Positions 49,934 through 60,300 of a stretch of 64,000 nt of DNA are shown here, piece by piece. Below the pieces are notes generated by a model. That model searched no databases, was not told the origin of the DNA, and saw nothing but the letters and a program-made list of their open reading frames with translations. The position numbers and the translations under genes were made by a program. This stretch comes from Myripristis murdjan (taxonomy: Eukaryota; Chordata; Actinopteri; Holocentriformes; Holocentridae): the NCBI RefSeq assembly GCF_902150065.1, contig NC_043996.1, positions 16,960,985-17,024,984 of the forward strand, in the 5' to 3' direction. Each line of letters opens with the position of its first letter. Position 1 is the first letter of the stretch.

Positions 49934-50743
49934 ACTTTTAATATGTTTATGTCAAAGTCAAAATAATGCTGGATTCTATGTTCCCCCACAATGCAACTCA
50001 AACACATCTTTTCATGAGACCCTATCACAAACTGCACACCTCTGGTTTATAACAAGGGCTTTCTATTTAAAATGTTCTATATCCCAAGACAACTTAACCC
50101 TGATAGCATCAGTATGACTTTTAAACTTAAGTTATGAAAAATAAAAAGCGAGAATTTTGAAGTGAAGAAAGCAAACATGTCATATCTTACAGTCCACCTA
50201 CAGTGGTATTCTACCAGTTTTCATCAGGTCTTAGTTGATCTTATGCAATCTAAAATGTTTTTAATTAAAAAAAAAGCATAAGCAATGAACTGTTAATCAA
50301 AACAGACCTTTATAAACATGGGATGAAGTAAGTACAATAAGAGTTCTCCAGCACTGCAGCTCATTTCATTCCTGTGCCCATTTAATACATACTGGGGCAA
50401 CAGAATGCATATGCCATAAAAAAAAAAAGAAAAAAAAAAGTGGGACACAGCTCATTTATCGATGCACAATACAATTTTTGATTTAATAGAATAAAATTAT
50501 TAAATTTATAATTAAACCTTATTTTTTTCATCTTTTTCCCAAGTCCCTCTCAAAGTTTTTTTTCGTCCTTTTTTTTTTTTTTTTTTTTTGAGATATGGTC
50601 TTAAACTTTTGATGAGCTGATGAACAGCCTATCTCAGTTTAATGGTTGTTTGCAATAAATTGCCTACTCATTTTTTTTTTTTTTTTTGTCTCACTCCCAT
50701 TTCTTCTTTTTGCATTTTGAAGCTCTACTTAGAACCTTCTTAA

Positions 50744-50810
50744 GATCCAACAGTGCAAAATGTAAATTCTTGCAATTTTTCAACTGGTCTTAAAATTTTG
50801 ATCAGGAGTG
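50744..50810 (-). repeat. right Tc1 terminal inverted repeat
   Basis: 67 bp ending GATCAGGAGTG before TA. Inverted copy of 44214-44280. Normal Tc1 subterminal sequence with poly-T runs precedes it. Confidence 0.9.
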
Positions 50811-50812
50811 TA

Positions 50813-51442
50813 TCAGATGAATAAAATGTGAATATATTTTTGGACAGTGAGTTTATGTTAGACTGACGCGTAGAACCTCTGTGTTGGTATGAAAAACGAT
50901 TCTACCTTTGTGTGGCTATTTTATAACATATTAACCCAAATTATAAAGAATAAATCCTGTTTTTGCCCCGACGTGTTCATAATGCGGAACTGTTGTTTGG
51001 TGTCCAACCCCACCGAGCAAATTTAGGGGTAGGACCCTTTTACGGAATTTGCTATTCAATGAAACTGAGCAGCTTTCACTGCAGGTGCGGATAACAACAG
51101 AAGCGGCACGGAAAGAGCGTAAATAATCAGCGGCTTGTTCCTTCATTCACAATAGTTGAGGCTCTCTGTCACTGGGCGGTGGCAACAGTTAAGTGAAATG
51201 ACTTGGCTAATTTCTTATGGGATGTTAATTCTTACATGTTAGCAGTGTGAGTGATATAGCATGTTAGCTAGCAGTTGGGGCAGAAAATTTCCATTCCAAC
51301 ATCAGTTAACACCAGTTAACATCTCTGCTAACGTTTATGTTAGCCCAGTCGAGCTAATTTGAGAATAGAGAGATGCAGAGTGAATACAAATGAATGTATT
51401 CTGTCAGTTTTTGACGACATTACCAATACAATTGCATTTCAG
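50813..51442 (+). promoter_or_regulatory. armc6: armc6 promoter and 5' UTR, right half of the split intergenic region
   Basis: GC-richer near 50990-51190, then an AT-rich leader. The 5' UTR is probably spliced to the acceptor GCATTTCAG at 51442. The first exon is not defined. Confidence 0.4.
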
Positions 51443-51455
51443 AGTGGAGATAAAG

Positions 51456-51979
51456 ATGGCCAGACGTATCACACAGGAAACCTTTGATGCTGTTGTCAAG
51501 GAGAACATCGAGGAGTTTGAGATGGATGCTGAGGAGGCTCTCAGGGAGGCTGTGCAGCAGTTTGAGTCTCAAGGTAATATAATGTGCACCAGTATAATGT
51601 TGCTGAGTCCCAAATAAGGTCATCCTTCTCATTTATGGTTGTTCACTGTTGATGGATGCTCACATGTTATATTGGGATAAATCCTTGGCAATTGTGCGCC
51701 TTTTATAAATCTAAAGAGCAGGGTCAGAATATCCAAATACATTTTGATTCATTGGATATACATACTCACAGTGCTCACATATAAAAGCAACTAACAGAGT
51801 TCAATAGAGGTCAAATAGCAGCTGCATCTGTCACAAAAACTCCAACTATTTATTGTGGCATGGGGAACGATCTAAAAAAAATATTATCATAGCATGTGAA
51901 TAAAAAATGAAAAGGAAAAAAGACAAAGTTCATCAGTGAAGGGGAATAGACATGCAAGTTGAAGTTGATTGGAATAGGT

Positions 51980-52023
<44 letters not shown>

Positions 52024-54280
52024 GATAGTTGTTTAACACAGACTTGACTCAACGCCTCAGTGAAATAATCTGAAAAAAAAAAAAAAAAAAACGTTCAGTG
52101 CAATGTACATTAACATTTGCCAACTCTAAACATCCGTGTCAAGTATCGTGGTTATTTCCTCCTCCACCCAGAACTGGAACCAGAAGCTGTACCGCTTACA
52201 ACGGGTCGCCCAACACCTCATGTAGATACTCAGTATTATTACATTATATTCAAAGCAACACTGGGCAATTGTAGTTTTGGTGTAGTTGAGTATGGAATGT
52301 GTTGTGTGTGTAATTCATCTTAACATCTGTGCTGAAATGCCTTCCCCCCGCTCACTCTTATCTCCATCCTCTTCAATGATGTGTCTGCAGGTGTTGACCT
52401 CAGTTGTATAGTGAAAGCTGTACCAGTTTCATTATCTGATGACAAACAAGAGGAGCAAACACATGAAATCTTACAGGTGGGTCTTGATTTTTGTTGTGAG
52501 GAATATGAAGATCATTTGCTGCAAAAACAGCAGGTGTCAAAATCTCAGCTTCAGCATGTCTCATCTTTGTTCATGTGTTTCACACCTACAGGCATTGGAT
52601 TCCCTTAAAATTGGGAAAGACTCCTCCAACCTCACAGACACTGATTTAATGGCAGCCCTGAAAGAGTTCACTCAGCAATGCTCTGTTGAATTTGCCCAGA
52701 GGTACCTCGCTGCCCAAAAAGACGCTTATCCCGTCATCCTCTCCTATTGCAAAAAGAGTGTGGAGGAGCAGGAGGATCTGATTGCCTCTCTGTCTGCCCT
52801 GGCTGCGCTGACAGACGGACAGCCAGACCTGCTGGACCTGGAGGGCCGGCACCTCCTTGTGGAAATCCTCAGCAAGTACCAGGCAGATGCATCTGTGCTG
52901 TGTGTTGCCGTCCGCACAGTGCGCCACTGCTGTTTGAAGCATGAACAGAACAGGCAGGATTTGGTGAAAGCTGGAGTCCTGCCACTGCTGACCAGGGCCA
53001 TTACACAGCACAGTGGATGTGCTGAGCTGGTCAAGGAGGCCTGCGCGGCTCTCAGGTTCATGACCTTTGATGATGATGTGCGGGTTACATTTGGGCAGGC
53101 TCATGAGCACGCCAAGATTATTGTTCTTGAACACAATGGACTGAAGGTTTTAGTTGAGGCTGCTAAAGGTAAGACGGGTGTTTTTGAAGAAATCTGAACC
53201 TGTTACCATTATAAATTCAGCCACAGTGTTTTGGGTTGAATCAAATTGTGCTTATCAATCATGTGGTTTAATGTCATGCATATATTTTTGTTGTTTCTCT
53301 CTTAAAGGTCACCTCGATAATACGTCTGTTCTCAGTGAGCTGTGTGCAACTTTGTCTCGTCTGGCTGTAAGAAATGAGTTCTGTCAAGACATATGTGATC
53401 TGGGAGGATTAAAACTCATGATGACGTTGCTTGCAGACAGCTACGAGTCACCGGTAGATAACAAATATAATTGTGGCAAAAAAAAAATTACATGCTATTT
53501 AGTCAGTCTTCTCAATGACTTGCCCTTTTCCCTTCATAGGAGTTGGTTCGGCAGGTATTGAGCGCTATACGGGCCATAGCAGGAAATGATGATGTAAAAG
53601 ATGCTGTTGTGAATGCGGGAGGAGTCCAGCTGATTGTAATTGCCATGAACAGACACATTAGCAATCCATCAGTAAGTTAAAACCTCATTTTTAAGATGCT
53701 TAATGACTGCTCATTCCTTTGCTATGGTATTTACTAATGATTCAGTTTAGAAATGTTATTTCAGACAAACAAATTGCTCCTGAATGAAATTAAATTTTGC
53801 ATGCGTCCTCACATTTCTGTTTATATCCTCCCGTAGGTGTGTGAGCAGGGCTGTGCTTGTCTCTGTGTCCTTGCTCTGCGCAAACCCAACAACTGCAAAG
53901 TCATCATGGAGAACGGAGGTGCTCTGGCTGCTGTGCAGGCTATGAAGACACACACTGATGTGGTCAATGTGCAGGTAGTGTAAGGTTGTTAGTAATGAAT
54001 GATATGCCCATTAAGAAATGGAGAACTCTGTGGGAATGATTTTGTTTTCTAACTTTGTTATGAACAGAAACAGGCGTGTATGCTGTTGAGAAACCTGGTG
54101 TCACGAATGCGTAACTTAAGCCAACCAATCCTGGAGATGGGAGCCGAGGCCCTGATAACCCAAGCACTGAAAACCCATCAGGACTGTGCCGACGTGGGCA
54201 AAGCAGCCCTCAGAGACCTTGGTTGCCAAGTAGAGCTCCGAGAGCTGTGGACTGGCAAACATGGTAGTCTCACCAACTGA
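51456..54280 (+). CDS. armc6: armadillo repeat-containing protein 6
   Basis: ARM-repeat superhelix protein of unknown precise function. Exons: 51456-51573, 52391-52476, 52592-53168, 53308-53453, 53540-53671, 53837-53974, 54068-54280. The sum is 470 codons, 469 aa (human isoforms about 476-501). The N-terminus is [20 protein letters not shown]. Repeated ARM units include [57 protein letters not shown] and [11 protein letters not shown]. The large exon 52592-53168 encodes about four units. Start chosen by family N-terminus; an in-frame upstream ATG at 51390 would lie in the intron before the acceptor. Followed head to tail by slc25a42. Confidence 0.96.
51983..52021. repeat. (AT)n microsatellite in armc6 intron 1
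   Basis: About 38 bp of alternating AT. Confidence 0.95.
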
Positions 54281-55110
54281 AAGTGGCCCGCTGGAGAGCT
54301 GCAGATGGATACTGAGGAGTACACAGCCCTACCGTTATACTAGTAGCAAAGTTCTTCAGTCTGCATGTGACATCTTAATATGTGCTAATAGTAATTTAAG
54401 ATGTCGGCATGGATATAGTTGGAGCAGAAGTACATGTGTTAAGCTAGACACACATCCATAATGGTAAAGAGGTGTTGCAGATGAGGCTTTTTACCACTGA
54501 CAGTCACCTGTGCAAATGATTATTTCACCAACACCCTTGACAAGCTTACTGTATTTTTCCCAGTCAACTGTATAGTCTTATTTTGACAAGACATGCAATT
54601 GATGCCCTGGCCAACAACACATGTTTCATTTGCTGTGAATATTTCATACTCAAATTATGTGACACAATTATTTAATTTTTGTTTGTGTTACTGAAATCTT
54701 ACATGCAAACACTGCAGCAGATGAATACATACAATTGCAGCCAATTACTCATTCTGTCTTGGCAGTGCCAATTTTATTATGTATTGAATGCCTTATTTTT
54801 AATGTATTAGAGCCACACATTCCCTATTGTAATATTTTCTATTGTGTTTGCCATAAAACGTTGTTAAACTGGAACCTTTTTCACTTCACTTATATGGTCT
54901 GCAGGATCATGATGATGATGGTGATGATAAGCAGAGTATTGTTGATTTTTCTGTATTTTTCTGTGTGACACGGTTGTAGCTTCAGTATCTGTTGACACCA
55001 ATGAGCTGAAAGAGGATTATCTAACAGAAAATCTTGAGAGAGACCTCTTGGGCGTTCCTGGCCAAGTTTGTCTCGTGCTTACGCCCCTCTAACTGACCTA
55101 TAGAAGCATG
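54281..55110 (+). other. armc6: armc6 3' UTR and short intergenic gap
   Basis: AT-rich noncoding sequence between the armc6 stop and the slc25a42 promoter. No clear single poly(A) signal. A GATGAT triplet tract lies near 54908-54927. Confidence 0.45.
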
Positions 55111-55120
55111 CGCCACAGAA

Positions 55121-55254
55121 ACTACATTTCCCACAATTCCGCTGTGCTCGCCCTTGTCAGATCGGTCGAGCTAACTGGCGAGCGGTCACCGGAGTGCAGC
55201 GTTATATATTTACAGCAGCATGGACGGTGGCAGTCACTCTGAGTCACTGTCGGG
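55121..55254 (+). promoter_or_regulatory. slc25a42: slc25a42 promoter and 5' exon (putative), with ZNF143-like site
   Basis: ACTACATTTCCCACAATTCC (55121-55140) closely resembles the ZNF143/STAF element (ACTACAATTCCC form). It is followed by a GC-rich leader, a TATATATTT, and a donor CTGTCGG-GTCAGT near 55254. A second donor (AAG-GTAAAA) lies at about 55560, so alternative first exons are possible. Transcription start inferred. Confidence 0.45.
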
Positions 55255-57313
55255 TCAGTGAATATGACAAATATTTCCAAAACAGTGCCTTCAGCACCAG
55301 AAATAATTTTTAATCAGACTCAATTTTACTTTTAATATTTTCGGAGTCGCAGCGCTGTCAACTAGACTAACATATCTAGGTACTAGCTAACTAATGTACT
55401 AGCTGGCTAACGTTAGCTAACCTACTACTTACCGTGTCCAACTCAAGTGAGCAGACTCGGCTTGGAGCATTGCTAGCGACTGTAAATAAACACCCGGAGA
55501 GGGGGACTGACCCAGGCACAACAGAAGGACTCTACGTGGTGGCGGGGGAAATTTATAAGGTAAAACACCAAGTATTTGTGTAACCATCGACCGCTAGCAC
55601 GCTAACGGTGACAGCTCTAACTACGTAAGTTGTGGCTATGGGAGGCTAGCGTTAGCAGGTGTACTAACAGATAGTGAGACAGGAGAATGAGCATGACAAT
55701 TTTGAAAATATCAGCAAACCTTGTGCCTGACATTGATTAGACCCCCAGTCGTTTTTTTGTAAACACAATGGCCATGTAAGGTCGGCGCTGCAGGATTCTC
55801 TTCAAATCCCCTATGCTTATGCAATGCTCCAGTTTGCACAGTTCATAATGCATATTAAGCTGATGTCAAACGATTGAGAATAATAGCCAAAGGTTTGCAT
55901 TAGTCTCTTTGGAGGTGCTGCACTCTTTTCACAGCTGTTAATGTCCAAACTATTGAGATATGTCTTTCATAATAACCATTTGAATCAGGTGAAGTTTTCA
56001 CTCAGTCAAAGCTTTGTTTTTGACACAAGCACTAGATTTTTCCACTGTAATTTCATGACCATGCAAATTACACTTCTGTGGAAAGGCTGGGCCATGCCTG
56101 ATTCATTTCTCATGACAGCTGGACCGACAAGTGACATTGTTCACAGCTATTTGTCTCTCATGACAGATCAATGTTTGATCTTCCCTGTGTATAGCACTAG
56201 AATGGGATTTTTTTTTTTTTTTTGTTAATAGATGATAAGTGGATAAAACATTGTAGTTGCAGCCAAGGTTGATGTATTAACCAGGAACAAGCTCACTGTA
56301 AAATGATATACATGAGGGAAAGGGTTGGGAGGGGTAAGGGAAGAGCTGCGTGTGGAAAGGGACAGGGTGAAATGAGAGGGGTGGGGTTGAAAGTTTGTAT
56401 CAGTACTTGTTCCAGGATCTGGCTTGAGGCCCTTTTGTAGAGATGCCAATATTTGTTGCCCCCAAGTGCCCAGATCCTCAATATTACATCAGTTTGCTGT
56501 GTGCCTCTCCATTTTCTCTATCCCTGTTGTTAGGTACTTTGACCTTCCTTTTGAGAATAGGTGATTTTGGAGTATAATGATTAGCTCACTGATCAACATG
56601 TAGACAGCCATTCTTGTTTATGTGATAAAACTCTCACACCCATCTCTATAGTCTTCCTTGAATAGGTAGCAACAATATCTTGCTTAAGAGGTTGAAACAG
56701 GGCTAAGAAGGAGTGGTATGATTTGGCATATGTGAGATACAGCGTGGGAGGGAGAAGGACGGTATTGTTCTTTCAACTCTGTTTGGACAGACACCTTTCA
56801 CCCACAAGTCACCAACCTCCATCTGGGGATATTTTCGTGTGTAACAGAGCTCTGCTTTGCTTGTGCCTTTTTATAGCCTTGAAGGGTGTGCCAGTTGGTC
56901 ATGAGTAACTGGATTATCCCTTAGATAACTATTTGCTAGAGTTGTATATTTTATTGTACACAATCACTAGCTGGTAAATAGACACTAGAGGTAACACTGC
57001 TTTGGTTTGCAAGGAGAATGCAAAGTAAGTGCCGCAACAGAAAAAGCTCTGCTCATTGGTAAACACAGGGTTAAGCTATTTTTTGCAAAATTCCATTCAC
57101 AAGAAGTTTTTCAGCATCTTTTGTACCTTTTGTTTTTCAGTAGTTAGAGTACACAATAACAGAGTAGAGGCTTGGCCACCTAAAAGTCTCACCAGTTGAA
57201 ATTGTACTTAGGCTAGCTTAATCCAAAAACTGACACCTCTGTCTCTATTTATCTCTTTCCTCACTCTTTAGCTCACAGCACCCAGTGGTATCGCCCCCCG
57301 GTGGCCGGAGTAC

Positions 57314-57343
57314 ATGAGCACGGTTGGTGGCAGCTGTGTTTAG
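57314..57343 (+). other. upstream open reading frame (9 codons plus stop) in slc25a42 leader
   Basis: ATG at 57314 reads MSTVGGSCV and stops at 57341-57343, 9 nt before the main start codon, in the same predicted exon (acceptor TTTAG at 57271). Confidence 0.6.
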
Positions 57344-57352
57344 TCCTTGGGG

Positions 57353-60300
57353 ATGGGGAGTGGAGTCCAGGAGCAACAGGCAGCACTCAGACAGGGAGAA
57401 GTGCTGCCGCTGGCCTCCTCCAATCAAGCAGAAGTAAGTTATGATGTGAAATCTTACTGATATCATCATCTCTCCCACACTCGATACTTCTGCTGATTGT
57501 GCTGTTGTCCTACAGTTGAATGATGATCATCCAGCTGAGCAATTCACATAGCTCCTTTAAGTGATTAACAAGGGAAGTGGTATTTCCTCAGACTTTGCGC
57601 AGTGACAATTCTTTTTTCTTAAGTAAGGTTTGATATTAGCTATGAAGATGTGTATCACAAAGATGCCACATTCCAATGTCTTGTCCTTCCACTGTTACCC
57701 CTTTTCCCCCAAAGCGGTTCCAGGGCTGGTTCGGAGCCAGAGCCTGACTTAGCACCTGTTCTTTGTTTTTCCACCACCCAAGCACCAGCCAAACTGGTTC
57801 CAGGCAAGCACCAACTCCGGGCAGGGGCTAAACAGGAGCCAGAGAAAGATCCAATGACGCAACCCACCGCGTCATTGGTGGGCAGGGTTACAGACCCAAA
57901 CGGGAACAGCCAAGACTATAAACGTATAGTAATTGCGTTTTTCGCCTCTGGATCTCAGTGTAGGCTTGCAAACACACGAGCAGTATTTGCATCGCTACGA
58001 TGGCTCGTCCATTTGTTGTCCATGTTGGTTATTGTGATTCGAGCGAGCGTCTCGCACAGCCACACCCACATGATCACGTTTCACGCTGACGTCATGACGT
58101 GGCTCTGACTTGGCTCCGCTCGGCTCTTGGCCGGTGGAAAAGCAAACCGGTTCTTTGTTGGAACCAGTTAAGCACCGGCTCTAGAACCAGCACTGAACCA
58201 GCAGCAGGTTCTTTTTGGTGGAAAAGGGGCATGTGTCCATGAGTAAGCTTTTACATTTTACTAGCAAAGTATTTGTGCTTCCCTCTTCCTCTTCCTGCTC
58301 TTTCTGTATTTAAGCGGTATAGCTTCCTGTCTGTAGCTGGTTGCTGTAAGGACGTCTGGACCCGTTTGTAAGGAGTCCTGCCTGAGCTGGTTGGGCAGAT
58401 GTCTTCCATTATCCTTATGCAATCCTGGTTTAATGATCTACAGCAGCTCAAACACACTTGGTTCACCTAAGGCACCATTCCAGTCTACTCGGGCAGTGTT
58501 TCATCTTGAGTGTTTTCAGTAGTGACTAGGAGGTAGTTGTAATTTTGAACTCAATTCTGGTCAGTGCAGTACATCTGAAGGATGTCAGATGGCTCTTGTT
58601 TGGATAATTACAATACATTTGCTAATGATATCATATTTGGATTATTCACTCTACTGGTGATCTTAAAGTGTGATTTCTCTGTCACTGTGCAGGGCCTGAA
58701 GCAAACTCGGTCTGTTCTGAACTCACTGCTGTCAGGGGCTTTAGCAGGAGCTGTGGCCAAGACAGCTGTAGCCCCGCTGGACAGAACTAAAATCATCTTC
58801 CAAGGCAAGTTGGGTGCTCCATGTTCTTTCTGACCTAGAACAGATATTTTATATACTTTTTGTGGTCTCATAGTCTTTTAGCGCAGAACATAAACATGAA
58901 ATGACCCACAGGAATGGCATGAGACCATATTAGAGTTCGAGTTCAGTTTTCTGCAGACATTCTCACTGTAACCAGTGTAACCTAAAAACTTAGAAGTGTT
59001 TTCTGACTGTAATGCTGAAATCAGACTTGTACATAATCTTGTCATCTCAAAAATACATTGTTTTCTGTCTTTTTGTTTGTTTGTTTGTTTGTTTTTTGGA
59101 TATAATAATATTATGTTCTTAAGATGACATGTTAACCCCAGGAAAAATATTATCCACAGAAAATAGAGCTAAGTAATTTTTTAGGCTTAAGTGGGTTTTT
59201 TTTTGTAACAAATTGTTTATTCATAACTTTAAACTTCTCACTTTTGTTATTTCAAAAAAAATTATCTTTATATCAACAAACCAACTTGTTATCTTGAGAA
59301 ATTCTGTAAATAACAAATTAGTATCATGAGAATACAATATAGGGATGCACAATAATATTGGCACATCATTAGTATTGTTTAAGGCTTAAAAGTGAGTATT
59401 GGCATATCTGTGTACTGTTTGAAAAACATTGTATGTTATGTCTGCATCTGCCAGTGAGCCATCACGATAGAATAGGCATAATAATTTGGTAATTCCAGTA
59501 CAGGAGAGAAAAATATGTGTATGAATTAGTATTGGCAGTTGGCCAAAAGAGTTGGAAGACACTGGTATATTGGATATTGGCAAAAAAATCCAATATTGCC
59601 CACCCCAGCAATATTATTATCTTGGAAAAACAACTTATCTCCAGAAAACAGCTTTTATTTTGACAGAAAAAAAGAATACTGCAAAAAGAATACTACATGC
59701 CCTCTGTACTTCTTGTCCATTGATGTAATTTATCTTTTACATGTTATTTTTTTATTTGTATGTTTTGCAGTGTCCTCAGCAAGATTCTCTGCCAAGGTAC
59801 GTTTGGTCTTTGCAGCTTCACACATTCCATGACAGTTATTTGATAATGCAAATTACTGCTTTTCATTCACAATTAAATGGGTAATTGTCATCTACTGCCG
59901 TTACAGAAGACAATGTTTGAAGAGAATTCATTTAAGCACACCCAGCATGAACAAATATAATTAGTTCAAGGTATTTACATGACAAATTCTGGTCAACAGA
60001 GTCTAGAGGCAAAAAGGATATTATTAATCTAGACTCGGTGTCTCTGCGTGCATGCCTGCCTGCTTGCTGGTGTTTGATTGTACTGGTATTTGATTGTGCA
60101 TAGGCTTAGAGGTTTAGATTTGGATGGGGATGCTTTTCAGGAAGAATGAAATATCCTTACCAAAATAGAGACTTTTATCAACATCAGCACATAAAAGATG
60201 GCATGAAAATGTCATTGTGAATGACAGACGAGTCAGATGCTAGAATCTAAAGCCTAAGACAATCCCATTAGCTGTCCTAAGTTGTTCAGAATATGGACGG

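Larger units (their letters stand above)
46883..50570 (+). mobile_element. inner transposon with integrase-type and HECT-type genes
   Basis: The left end (46883-46925, AAAAAGACGGAAAAAAACTT then GCAAGAGGGACGTGG) and the reverse complement of the right end (50533-50570, GGACGAAAAAAAACTTTGAG then AGGGACTTGGG) are imperfect inverted repeats. The element lies in the 3' flank of the Tc1 transposase. It encodes an integrase-like DDE protein on + and a HECT-domain protein on -, arranged tail to tail. IS3EU-type elements are my best guess for the superfamily, from memory. Target-site duplications could not be read because both borders are poly-A/poly-T. Confidence 0.6.
44214..50810 (+). mobile_element. 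6.6-kb composite transposon bounded by Tc1-type inverted repeats
   Basis: The ends 44214-44280 and 50744-50810 are 67-bp inverted repeats that differ at about one position (start CACTCCTGATCAAAA, inner end GTTGGATC). They are flanked by TA at 44212-44213 and 50811-50812, the Tc1/mariner target duplication. Inside are 1.5 kb of unplaced DNA, a Tc1 transposase frame, and a second transposon with integrase-like and HECT-like genes. Ordinary fish Tc1 elements are about 1.3-1.7 kb, so this copy holds about 5 kb of extra DNA. The right end continues beyond the TIR with the usual Tc1 subterminal sequence (50590-50743); the left end does not. Confidence 0.85.

Noticed and set aside
52646-53134. 162-residue antisense frame in armc6
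   Set aside because: Shadow of the large ARM-repeat exon on the opposite strand.
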